DNA of 64,000 nucleotides from NCBI RefSeq assembly GCF_016862115.1, contig NZ_BOMI01000014.1, positions 1 through 64,000 of the forward strand, read 5' to 3'. The DNA comes from Paractinoplanes deccanensis (GTDB taxonomy: Bacteria; Actinomycetota; Actinomycetes; Mycobacteriales; Micromonosporaceae). The position numbers were made by a program, and so were the translations under genes. Within the stretch, counting starts at the first letter, position 1, and each line of letters begins with the position of its first letter. Below are positions 32,509 through 40,878 of this stretch, in pieces. Under the pieces are notes generated by a model, which saw only the letters and a list, made by a program, of their open reading frames with translations, was not told where the DNA came from and did not search any database.

Positions 32509-33384
32509 ATGCTGGTCCTTCAGAGCATCGTGCTCGGCCTGCTGCTGGGCGGCCTGTACGCCCTGCTCGCCGCCGGGCTGACGCTCTACTTCGGCATCAT
32601 GCGGGTCGTGATGATCGCCCACTCGGCGTTCCTCATCCTGGCCGCCTACCTGGCCTGGTGGATGCACGACCGGTTCGGGCTCGACCCGCTGCTGTCGATG
32701 GTGGTCACGGTTCCGCTCTTCTTCGCCGCCGGGGTCGCGTTGCAGCGCCTGCTGCTCACGCGGCTCCGGCCGGCCACCCTCACCATGATGTCGGTGCTGC
32801 TCACCTTCGCGATCGCGCTCGGCGTCGAGGGGCTGCTCGGCTACGCCTTCACCGGCACGCAGCGGCGCATCCAGCTCGGCTACGGCTCGGCGAGCCTCGA
32901 GCTGTTCGGGGCGCGGATCGCGGTGGTCAAGCTGATCGCGTTCGTCCTGGCCGCGGTCGCGCTCACCAGCCTGTACGTGTTGATGAAGCGCACCCGGTTC
33001 GGGTGGGCGCTGCGGGCGACCATCCAGCACCGGGACGCGGCCCGGCTGCTCGGCATCGACACCGAGCGGGTCGCCGGCTACGGCTTCGGCATCGGCCTGG
33101 CCACCGCGGCGATCGGCGGTACGGCGCTGTCGCTCGACACCACCATCTACCCGTCGCTGCACTGGCACTGGATCGGCCCGCTGATGGCGATCATCGTGGT
33201 CGGCGGCCTGGGCAGCGTGCCCGGCGCGGCCGCCGCGGCGATGGTCCTCGGGATGGCGCAGAGCCTGCTCCAGATCCCGATGGGCACGACGTGGGCGCAG
33301 ACCGTCTTCTACGTGGCGCTGTTCGCGACGCTCGCGTTCCGGCCGCAGGGATTCTTCGGAGGCCGCCTTGCCCAACGCTTCTAG
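32509..33384 (+). CDS. LIV-type ABC transporter permease (LivH family)
   Basis: 291 residues, about eight membrane helices. 'LLGGLYALLAAGLTLYFGIMR' at the start is the LivH signature (first helix, then the short repeat of Gly-Leu). 'ATIQHRDAARLLGIDTERV' forms the ATPase-coupling loop near residue 170. Begins 4 bases after the binding protein stop. Confidence 0.92.
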   Translation: MLVLQSIVLGLLLGGLYALLAAGLTLYFGIMRVVMIAHSAFLILAAYLAWWMHDRFGLDPLLSMVVTVPLFFAAGVALQRLLLTRLRPATLTMMSVLLTFAIALGVEGLLGYAFTGTQRRIQLGYGSASLELFGARIAVVKLIAFVLAAVALTSLYVLMKRTRFGWALRATIQHRDAARLLGIDTERVAGYGFGIGLATAAIGGTALSLDTTIYPSLHWHWIGPLMAIIVVGGLGSVPGAAAAAMVLGMAQSLLQIPMGTTWAQTVFYVALFATLAFRPQGFFGGRLAQRF

Positions 33385-34393
33385 AAAGATCGTGGCCGTC
33401 GGGGCGATCGTGGTGCTCGCGGCGGGGATCCTCGTCTTCCCGAGCCTGGCGCCCAACCCGTACATCCTCTCCTCCGGTGTGCTCGTGCTGAACTACGCCG
33501 TGCTGGCGACGTCGTGGAACTTCGTCGGCGGCTTCACCGGCTACATCTCGCTCGGCCATGGCGCGTTGGCAGGCCTCGGCGGGTACGCGACGGGCCTGCT
33601 CGCCACGAAGGCGGGTATGCCGTCGTTCGCGGCCCTGGCGCTGGCCGGGCTGCTCGTGGCGGCGCTCGCCGTACCGCTGGGCATGGCCGCCCTGCGGGTG
33701 CGGGGCGCGTCGTTCGTCATCGTGTCGATCGCGCTGGTGCTGATCCTGCTGCTGGTCTTCCAGAGCTGGGCGTCGTTCACCGGCGGCTCGCGCGGGCTGG
33801 TGGTGCCGCGCCCGTTCGACCTGACCCGGCCCGAGCACCACCGGGTCTTCTACTTCCTCTTCGCGGGACTGCTCGGCGTGGCGCTGCTGGTCTGGTGGCT
33901 GCTCGACCGGTCGCGCTTCGGCCTGGGGCTCAAGTCGATCCGCGAGGACGAGGACAAGGCCGAGGCGCTGGGCACGCCGACCTTCACGTACAAGCTGATC
34001 GTCTTTGTGGTCTCGGCGGGCTTCACGGCGCTGGCCGGCGGGCTCTACGCGCTCTGGTTCGGCGACCTCGACCCGGTGTTCCAGTTCTCCATCCTCACCG
34101 GGTCGTACGTGGTGCTGATGGCGCTGCTCGGCGGCGTGCGCAACCTGTTCGGCCCGGTGGTCGGCGCGCTCATCGTCGGCTCGGCTCTGGAGTACTTCAA
34201 GGTCGAGTACGGCGACACGCCGCTGCACCTGGTCGCGACCGGCCTGCTGCTGGCGCTGGTCGTGATCTTCATGCCGGACGGGATCCTGCCGGCGATCGGC
34301 GACCTGTTCCGGCGCTTCGACCGCACCCGGCGCTCGTCGATCCGCGAGGTGACCGCGGCGGAGCTGCGCGACCAGCGGAAGGCGGCGGTATGA
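33368..34393 (+). CDS. LIV-type ABC transporter permease (LivM family)
   Basis: 341 residues from TTG 33368, preferred because GGAGG lies 5 bases upstream; GTG 33392 is a shorter alternative. It overlaps the LivH gene by 17 bases. Ten hydrophobic segments; 'WNFVGGFTGYISLGHGALAGL' is the LivM hallmark and 'SIREDEDKAEALGTPTFTYK' the coupling loop. The C-terminus extends about 30 residues into the cytoplasm. Confidence 0.92.
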   Translation: MPNASRKIVAVGAIVVLAAGILVFPSLAPNPYILSSGVLVLNYAVLATSWNFVGGFTGYISLGHGALAGLGGYATGLLATKAGMPSFAALALAGLLVAALAVPLGMAALRVRGASFVIVSIALVLILLLVFQSWASFTGGSRGLVVPRPFDLTRPEHHRVFYFLFAGLLGVALLVWWLLDRSRFGLGLKSIREDEDKAEALGTPTFTYKLIVFVVSAGFTALAGGLYALWFGDLDPVFQFSILTGSYVVLMALLGGVRNLFGPVVGALIVGSALEYFKVEYGDTPLHLVATGLLLALVVIFMPDGILPAIGDLFRRFDRTRRSSIREVTAAELRDQRKAAV

Positions 34394-35106
34394 GCCTCGA
34401 AACGCACGAGCTGCGCAAGGCGTTCGGCGGCGTGACGGCCCTCGACGGCGCGACCGTCTCGTTCCACGAGGGCAAGGTGAACGCCCTGATCGGGCCGAAC
34501 GGCTCCGGCAAGACGACGTACTTCAACTGCGTCACCGGCATGATCAGGCCGGACTCCGGCCGGGTCACGTACCGGGGGCGCGACCTCACCGGCAAGGCGC
34601 CGCACCGCATCGCGCGGGCCGGGCTGGGGCGAACGTTCCAGCTGTGCCGCACGTTCCCGCGGATGACCGCGCTCGAGAACGTGCTCGCCGCCGTACCGCA
34701 AGGGGGTCTGCGCTCGGCGAAGGCCAAGGGCGACATCGAACGGGCGATGAGCTGGTTGACGAGGCTCGGCATCGAGCACCTCGCGGAGAGCGAGGCGCGC
34801 GACATGTCGTGGGGTCAGCAGAAGCTGCTGGAGCTGGCCGGGGTGCTGATGGCCGAGCCCGAGACGGTGCTGCTCGACGAGCCGGCGGGCGGGGTCAACC
34901 CGGCGCTGCTCGACCGCATCGGCGCGCTGATCCGCGAGCTCAACGCCGAGGGGCGCACCTTCGTCATCGTCGAGCACAACATGGACCTGGTCATGAGCAT
35001 CAGCGACCACATCGTGGTGTTCGACCGGGGACGGCCCATCGCGGAGGGACCGCCGTCGGTCATCCGCTCCGACGAGCGCGTGCTGGGGGCGTACCTTGGC
35101 GTCTGA
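34390..35106 (+). CDS. LIV-type ABC transporter ATPase (LivG family)
   Basis: 238 residues; ATG overlaps the LivM stop (ATGA). Walker A 'GPNGSGKTT' (residues 35-43), Q-loop 'GRTFQL', signature 'MSWGQQKLLEL' (LSGGQ replaced by MSWGQ, frequent in this branch), Walker B 'TVLLDEP' and switch His in 'FVIVEHNMD'. Hydrolyses ATP to drive the two permeases. Confidence 0.93.
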   Translation: MSLETHELRKAFGGVTALDGATVSFHEGKVNALIGPNGSGKTTYFNCVTGMIRPDSGRVTYRGRDLTGKAPHRIARAGLGRTFQLCRTFPRMTALENVLAAVPQGGLRSAKAKGDIERAMSWLTRLGIEHLAESEARDMSWGQQKLLELAGVLMAEPETVLLDEPAGGVNPALLDRIGALIRELNAEGRTFVIVEHNMDLVMSISDHIVVFDRGRPIAEGPPSVIRSDERVLGAYLGV

Positions 35107-35845
35107 AGTCGAATTCGAGCTGGTCGATGTCGTCGCCGGGTACGGGCGCGCCGCGCCGGTCCTGCGCGGTTTCGGCGTCGCCGTGCCGGCCGGGTCGATC
35201 GTCTGCCTGGTCGGGCCGAACGGCGCCGGCAAGTCCACGGTGCTCAAGGTGGCGGGCGGCCTGCTGAAGCCCCGGTCCGGCCGCGTCCTCGTGGCGGGCC
35301 GGGAAGTCACCGGCGCGGGACCGCAGCAGATGCTCGCTCACGGGGTGTCGCTCGTGCTCCAGGGGCACAGCGTGTTCCGCGAGATGACCGTCGAGGAGAA
35401 CGTGTTGCTCGGCGCCTACACCCTGCGTGACTCCCGGCGCATCGCGTCCCGCGTGGCATTCGTCAAAGAGGTCTTCCCGGTGGTGGCCGACCGCTGGGGA
35501 TCGCTCGCCGGCCTGCTCTCCGGCGGGCAGCAGAAACAGGTGGAGTTCGCCCGGTCGCTGATGGTGGATCCGAAGGTCGTCCTGCTGGACGAGCCCTCGA
35601 TGGGACTGGACCCCAAGGCGACCAGCACGGTGTTCGAACAGGTCGTGCGGATGCGCGACGCCGGGACGGCTGTGCTGCTCGTGGAGCAGAACGCCCGGCG
35701 GGCGCTGGAGACCGCGGACCTCGGGTGCGTGCTCGACCTCGGGCGCGTGCACATCTCCGGGCCGGCCCGGCAGCTCCTGGCCGATCCGCAGCTCGGGGAG
35801 CTCTACCTCGGCGGCCGTCCCGCCGAGCCTGTGCCGGATATCTGA
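35096..35845 (+). CDS. LIV-type ABC transporter ATPase (LivF family)
   Basis: 249 residues from TTG 35096, overlapping LivG by 11 bases. Walker A 'GPNGAGKST', signature 'LSGGQQKQVEFAR', Walker B 'VVLLDEPS', switch His missing as such: 'AVLLVEQNAR' has Gln in its place, which is normal for LivF. Second ATPase of the importer. Confidence 0.93.
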   Translation: MASEVEFELVDVVAGYGRAAPVLRGFGVAVPAGSIVCLVGPNGAGKSTVLKVAGGLLKPRSGRVLVAGREVTGAGPQQMLAHGVSLVLQGHSVFREMTVEENVLLGAYTLRDSRRIASRVAFVKEVFPVVADRWGSLAGLLSGGQQKQVEFARSLMVDPKVVLLDEPSMGLDPKATSTVFEQVVRMRDAGTAVLLVEQNARRALETADLGCVLDLGRVHISGPARQLLADPQLGELYLGGRPAEPVPDI

Positions 35846-35857
35846 AAGGTCGTCCTG

Positions 35858-36799
35858 GTGAGACGAACTGGAGGAATCGCCGTCGCGCTGGGCCTCGCCC
35901 TCGTGGCAGCGGGAACACCTGTCAGCGCGGACGCTCCCGGTCCGCAGAGTGTCCATCCGTCCCTCCGCTCCGACGTGGTCGCGCTCTACGACTTCGACCA
36001 CCCCGTGCCCGGTGACACGGCCCTCGAGAAGGACCTCGGCCGCTCGGGCACCGAGATCGAACTGATAAACGGCGGCGCCGCCCAGCGGGTGCCCGACGCC
36101 GCCTATCCCGGCGCTCGCCGGGCGCTCCAGACGAAGCAGGTCGACCCGGCGGTGACCGGGAACGACGACTGGAAGGCCGGCATCTACGCCCAGCCCGGCG
36201 TGCGCACGCTCCGAGCCTTCAACGCGGTCGGCGGCACGACCGTGATGGGCTGGTTCAAGCGCTCCATGGACGGCCCGGCGCTCAACAGCGTCACGGCCGA
36301 CCCGAACGACTACTTCAACGCGATCGGCCTGGCCGGCGTGCTCACCGGCGACTCCGACGGGCACGGCGTGCGCGCGCTGCTGGAGCTGATCGACGTGAAC
36401 GGCACGCTCCGGCTGGTCGCGCTCGGGCGGCGCCTCGACGGCGGCAACTCGCAGACCTTCGCCGCCGGCGAGGACTGGAAGACGCTGCTGCCCAAGGACA
36501 CGTGGGTGCACCTCGCGGCGACGTTCGACTTCAACGCCGGCACGATGGCGCTCTACCGCAACGGCGTACCGGTCGAGGGCTTCTACACCCGTACGGACGA
36601 CCCGTGGCTGGTCTCCGGCCCGGGCCCGCACGTGACGACCGCCAGCGACCCGCGCGGCATCAAGATCGGCGGCAGCTTCCCGCAGAACACCGTCGAGCGC
36701 AACCCCTGCGACTGCCGGATGGACGCGCTCACGTTCCTCGACCGGTCGCTCTCCGCGCGCGAGGTCGCCGCCCAGTACCGCTACTACTTCCGCCACTGA
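35858..36799 (+). CDS. Secreted LamG/concanavalin-like protein
   Basis: 313 residues from GTG 35858, 13 bases after LivF. Sec signal peptide ('IAVALGLALVAAGTPVSA') cleaved near residue 25. The mature part is a LamG-like jelly roll: 'VVALYDFDHPVPGDTALE', 'TVMGWFKRS', 'WVHLAATFDFNAGTMALYRN' and the closing 'DALTFLDRSLSAREVAAQYR'. Such domains bind glycans or proteins. 'NPCDCRMDALTF' has a Cys pair. Same operon as the importer, and next to a secreted PQQ-type dehydrogenase. Confidence 0.8.
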   Translation: MRRTGGIAVALGLALVAAGTPVSADAPGPQSVHPSLRSDVVALYDFDHPVPGDTALEKDLGRSGTEIELINGGAAQRVPDAAYPGARRALQTKQVDPAVTGNDDWKAGIYAQPGVRTLRAFNAVGGTTVMGWFKRSMDGPALNSVTADPNDYFNAIGLAGVLTGDSDGHGVRALLELIDVNGTLRLVALGRRLDGGNSQTFAAGEDWKTLLPKDTWVHLAATFDFNAGTMALYRNGVPVEGFYTRTDDPWLVSGPGPHVTTASDPRGIKIGGSFPQNTVERNPCDCRMDALTFLDRSLSAREVAAQYRYYFRH

Positions 36800-36815
36800 A
36801 ACGGGGATGATCTCT

Positions 36816-38891
36816 ATGAGACGGTTCCTTCTATCCGCCGCGGTCGTATTGTCCACATTGGTCGCCGCGCCCACCGTGGCGCTCGCGGCCCCCGCCGGCG
36901 AGCCGATCGCCGACCCGATCCCGTACGAGCCGGTGACGTCGTCGCTGGGGCTCGAGCTCACCGAGTACGCGTCGTTCCCGCAGTCGTTCACCCAGCCGCC
37001 CCTGACCGACCAGCGGCTCAACCGGATCGCCCGGATCAACACGATCCTGGAGCTGCCGGACGGCTCGGGACGCCGTGCGGTGCCGGACCTGAACGGCAAC
37101 CTGTACCTCGTGAAGGACGGCGTGCCGCACGTCTACCTCGACGTGCGCGCCGAGTTCCAGCCGCAGTTCTTCTCCGGGCGCGGGCTCGGGCAGGGCTTCG
37201 GCTACGTGACGTTCCACCCGGACTTCAAGACGAACGGCCTCTTCTACACCATCCACACCGAGCAGGCGTCGCAGACCACGGCGGTGCCCGACTACCAGCA
37301 GACGGGCACGCTCTTCCACGGCGTCATCAACGAGTGGAAGGCGGCCGACCCGGCCGCTGACACGTTCGCCGGCACCCGCCGCGAGATCCTGCGCGTCGGC
37401 TTCGGCGGCCAGATCCACGGCATCCAGGAGATCAACTTCAACCCCACGGCCCGGCGCGGGTCGGCCGAGTACGGCAAGCTCTACCTCGCGGTCGGTGACG
37501 GCGGTCTGGGCGTACGCAACACCGACCCGCAAAACCTCGCCCTGCCGCACGGCAAGCTGCTGCGCATCGACCCGCAGGGCACGAACTCGCCGAACGGCAA
37601 GTACGGCATCCCCGCGGACAACCCGTTCGCCGGGCAGACGGGGGCGCTCGGCGAGATCTACGCGCTCGGCTTCCGCGACCCGCACCGGTTCAGCTGGGAC
37701 AGGGCCACCGGCAAGATGTATCTCGGGCACATCGGCGAGAAGTCGACGGAGGCCATCTACGAGGTGCGCGCCGGCGACAACATGGGCTGGAGCGAGCGCG
37801 AGGGCCGGCTGGTCTTCGACCGCGACGCGACGAACGTCTGCGACCGGCTCTACCCGCTGCCGGCGGACGACGCGAAGTACGGCTACACGTACCCCGTGGC
37901 GTCGTACGACCACAACCCGGCGCCCGGCTGGAACTGCACGGCCGACGTGGGCGTGGCGGTCGCGGGCGGCTTCGTCTACCGCGGCAACGACATCCCGAAG
38001 CTGCGCGGCAAGTACATCTTCGGCGACCTCGTCGCGGGCACGGTCTTCTACACCGAGGCGAGCGAGATGCGGCGCGGCAAGGATCCGGCGACCATCCACC
38101 GGCTGCACCTGTTCACCCCGCAGGGCCAGTCCGTACGGATGCAGGAGCTCTCCGGCCCGGGCGCGCCCGGCGATCCGAACCGGGTCGACCTGCGCTTCGG
38201 CACCGACGCGCGGGGCGAGCTCTACATCCTCGCCAAGGCCAACGGCAAGATCTGGAAGGTGACGGACGCGAAGTACTTCGCTTCCTCGCCGGTGGGCCAC
38301 ACCCGGGTCGTGAACACCTCGGCCGCGTCGAACTGGGCGCCGGTGACGCCGTCGAAGTGGCGCTTCGAGAACGGCCAGGTCATCCTGGCCTCAGCGGGCG
38401 AGGCGCGTCCCGGCCCGCGACGCCCGTTCGAGTACGCGGTGCTGACCAAGGGCCCGGCGTTCTCCAGCGTCGAGATCACGGCCCAGGTACGCCTGGACGA
38501 GCCCGTCGAAGTCACCAACCGTGACGTGATCATCGTGTTCGGCTACAAGTCCGACACGGAGTTCTACTACGCGCACCTCTCGACCGACAACACGATCTAC
38601 CCGCACAACGGCATCTTCAAGGTGAACAACGCCGACCGCGAGCGGATCGACTACCAGTGGAACGGCCGCTCCCGAGGCGCCAACCCGGCCATCGTGGACG
38701 CGGAGTGGCACAACGTACGCGTCAAGCACATCCCGGCCACCGGCGAGATCGCCGTCTACGTCGACGGCGACCGCAACCCGCTGATGACCGCCCGCGACAC
38801 CACCTTCACCTCGGGCCGCGTCGGCTTCGGCTCCTTCGACAACATCGGCCGTACCCGCCACTTCACGGTCGTGGGAACGCCGGCAGCCTGA
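36816..38891 (+). CDS. Secreted PQQ-dependent sugar dehydrogenase with LamG-like C-terminus
   Basis: 691 residues from ATG 36816 (GGGGA 8 bases upstream; ATG 36807 would leave no spacing). Signal peptide ends 'VALAAPAG'. Residues about 60-470 are a six-bladed GSDH/soluble glucose dehydrogenase propeller: 'GLGQGFGYVTFHPDF', 'LPHGKLLRIDPQG', 'GFRDPHRFSWDRATG', 'GHIGEKSTEAIYEV', 'GWSEREG'. Residues about 490-691 form a concanavalin-like domain ('EITAQVRLDEPVEVTNRDV', 'DNIGRTRHFTVVG') similar to 3-keto-disaccharide hydrolase/DUF1080 relatives. Expected to oxidise a sugar or polyol outside the cell using PQQ. Whether the host makes PQQ is not visible here. Confidence 0.85.
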   Translation: MRRFLLSAAVVLSTLVAAPTVALAAPAGEPIADPIPYEPVTSSLGLELTEYASFPQSFTQPPLTDQRLNRIARINTILELPDGSGRRAVPDLNGNLYLVKDGVPHVYLDVRAEFQPQFFSGRGLGQGFGYVTFHPDFKTNGLFYTIHTEQASQTTAVPDYQQTGTLFHGVINEWKAADPAADTFAGTRREILRVGFGGQIHGIQEINFNPTARRGSAEYGKLYLAVGDGGLGVRNTDPQNLALPHGKLLRIDPQGTNSPNGKYGIPADNPFAGQTGALGEIYALGFRDPHRFSWDRATGKMYLGHIGEKSTEAIYEVRAGDNMGWSEREGRLVFDRDATNVCDRLYPLPADDAKYGYTYPVASYDHNPAPGWNCTADVGVAVAGGFVYRGNDIPKLRGKYIFGDLVAGTVFYTEASEMRRGKDPATIHRLHLFTPQGQSVRMQELSGPGAPGDPNRVDLRFGTDARGELYILAKANGKIWKVTDAKYFASSPVGHTRVVNTSAASNWAPVTPSKWRFENGQVILASAGEARPGPRRPFEYAVLTKGPAFSSVEITAQVRLDEPVEVTNRDVIIVFGYKSDTEFYYAHLSTDNTIYPHNGIFKVNNADRERIDYQWNGRSRGANPAIVDAEWHNVRVKHIPATGEIAVYVDGDRNPLMTARDTTFTSGRVGFGSFDNIGRTRHFTVVGTPAA

Positions 38892-38916
38892 GCCCCACCG
38901 GCTGGACGCCGGCATC

Positions 38917-39630
38917 TCAGAAGATGCCGGCGTCCACTGTGGATACGTACTTCTCGATCACCTCGTCAGCGGGCGGCGGCTCGACGGTCACCGGCAGGCC
39001 GAAGTCCGAGAACTCGATGACGTAGAGGTCGTCGGAGGACTCGCCGAAGCCGCTGCTCACGCGGGTGAGGCGACCCGCCTGGTCGACTTCGGCGGCGAAG
39101 TGACCGTCCTTACCCCGCGGTGCGCGGACCGCGACGCCACGGAAGGATCGATCGCCGATTCGGGTGATCTTCGAGCCCTGCTCCACCGTCCCCCGCGGAA
39201 GCTGCCACGGGAAACCGGGTTGGAAGGTGTTCGTGGTCTCGATGTTGAAGGCCGTCAGCTTGATCCATTTGTTCAGATCCTGCTCCTGAAGGAGCGTGAG
39301 CTCCATCTTGGGCATCCGCGTCGCCTTCATCCATACGTCGTCACCGATGCGCCGGACCGCATAGCTGTCCGCCGTGACGTCGTAGTTTCCCGTGGCGGCA
39401 TCGACCACCCCGGCAAGCCTCGTGCCAGGCGGACGGCCGCCCGCGATCGTGAACGTGATGCGAGCGGACTGTTCTCCCAGCTTCTCCGCCGCGAAGGCGA
39501 GCGCCGCCTTCGGATCGGCCGGCAGTGAGACGCTGACCGCCACCTGGGGCTGCTCCCCGCCGTCCCGAGGATCGGCGCACCCCGCGAGGCCGAGAACCAA
39601 AACCAGCAAACCACCCATTGCGCGCCGCAT
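38917..39630 (-). CDS. Putative lipoprotein, LppX/LolA-like beta fold
   Basis: 237 residues from ATG 39630. Lipobox 'LAGC' at residues 15-18, then a domain of alternating strands ('SARITFTIAGGRPPGTRLAG', 'GNYDVTADSYAVRRIGDDVW', 'KDGHFAAEVDQAGRLTRVSS') matching the half-barrel of actinobacterial LppX/LprG-like lipoproteins, which carry lipids or hydrophobic compounds. Family level only. Divergent from the DUF1345 gene. Confidence 0.75.
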   Translation of the reverse strand: MRRAMGGLLVLVLGLAGCADPRDGGEQPQVAVSVSLPADPKAALAFAAEKLGEQSARITFTIAGGRPPGTRLAGVVDAATGNYDVTADSYAVRRIGDDVWMKATRMPKMELTLLQEQDLNKWIKLTAFNIETTNTFQPGFPWQLPRGTVEQGSKITRIGDRSFRGVAVRAPRGKDGHFAAEVDQAGRLTRVSSGFGESSDDLYVIEFSDFGLPVTVEPPPADEVIEKYVSTVDAGIF

Positions 39631-39736
39631 GTCCCCGTACCGTCCCTGCCTTGATCTTGAGCCTGTGAAGTGAACCATGGCCGACGGCATCCGTCGCACT
39701 GGTGCATCTATCGGTTTGATTACTTCAAGGGACGTC

Positions 39737-40348
39737 ATGACCGGCAAGGCCACGCTCGTCCTGTCTCGCATCATCGAGGCAGCCCTCATCCTCCTCGGCG
39801 TTCTCGTCGTCTCCCTCGATGATCCGTGGGAGTTCGTGTCCCTCGGGTTCTGGGACGTCATCGCGATCGCCTATCTCGCGATCCGCATCAGGCGCCTGCG
39901 GCGCAGCCACCGCGACGACAGCACCGAATGGCTCGCCCGCGGCATCGGCGGCCGGTGGGGCCTGACGTTCACCATCTTCACCAGCATGGTCGGCATCGTC
40001 GCCGGTCTGGGCATCGTCATCAGCGACGGCGACCAGCAGCTGCTCGCCAAGGTCGCCGGCGTGCCCGCTGTGCTCTTCGCCTGGGGCATCCTGCACTTCG
40101 GCTACGCCGAGCGCTACGCGAAGACCTTCTATGCGGCCGACGAGCCGCCGCTCGCCTTCCCCAACACCGACCGGCCGGGCTTCGTCGAGTTCGCCTACTT
40201 CTCGTTCACCCTGGGCACCACATTCTCGGTCTCGGACGTCGAGACTCAGACCGCGAAGATCCGCTTGCAGATCCTGTCCCACTCGATCCTGGCGTTCGTC
40301 TACAACACCGCCACGATCGGCATCGCCGTCAGCGTCATCACCGGCTGA
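39737..40348 (+). CDS. DUF1345 membrane protein
   Basis: 203 residues from ATG 39737 (AAGGGA upstream). Five membrane segments. 'EFAYFSFTLGTTFSVSDVET' and the closing 'SHSILAFVYNTATIGIAVSV' are the family hallmarks of DUF1345, an uncharacterised integral membrane family. Single gene. Confidence 0.88.
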   Translation: MTGKATLVLSRIIEAALILLGVLVVSLDDPWEFVSLGFWDVIAIAYLAIRIRRLRRSHRDDSTEWLARGIGGRWGLTFTIFTSMVGIVAGLGIVISDGDQQLLAKVAGVPAVLFAWGILHFGYAERYAKTFYAADEPPLAFPNTDRPGFVEFAYFSFTLGTTFSVSDVETQTAKIRLQILSHSILAFVYNTATIGIAVSVITG

Positions 40349-40878
40349 GATTCCCATCGCCACGGCCACGCCTGCCCCCGCGCGTCCGTGGCGGTGCGGC
40401 CGCTTCGCGCGGCGGTGTGGCTGCGGCGGCGTGCACTTCGCGGCGCAGGCGCGGGCGCGGGGCCCGGGTACGGCGTGTGGCTGTGTCGGTGCGGGCGCCT
40501 GGCGTGGCGGCGTGACTTTGGTGGCGCGAGTGTCTGGCTTGGTGGCGGCCGGCTGCGATGGCTGAACGCCTGGCGTAGCGGCATGGCCGGACGCCGTCTC
40601 GCTGTTTGGCCCGTCGGCACTAGCACGTGAGGACGGGCTCACAGCGCATGGCACTGATCCGGTCGGTCACCTGAAACGATGAGTCTCTACCGTCCGGCCG
40701 TCATGTGTATCAAGTCAACATGTGCCGGGCCTGCATCAACATGTACTCGGGTTGAGTCAATATTCGGGCGTGGCGGCGCATGGGGCGGGAGACGCCCCCG
40801 GGCCGAATCGCCGGCTCGGAGTTGACCCTTCGGGCCGGCACCGATGGCGTTTCGGTGGCGGCCGCCGCGCATAAGCGC
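40349..40878. other. 530-base gap between convergent genes
   Basis: No convincing gene. 40380-40620 is G-rich on the plus strand with scattered open frames lacking ribosome sites. 40700-40770 is relatively AT-rich and holds two TCAACATGT copies (near 40717 and 40737) and a TCAAC/GTTGA pair. No clear terminator hairpin was found for either flanking gene. Confidence 0.6.

Noticed and set aside
40380..40630. Small genes in the gap before the PepSY protein
   Set aside because: Open frames exist but have no ribosome site and purely compositional sequence.
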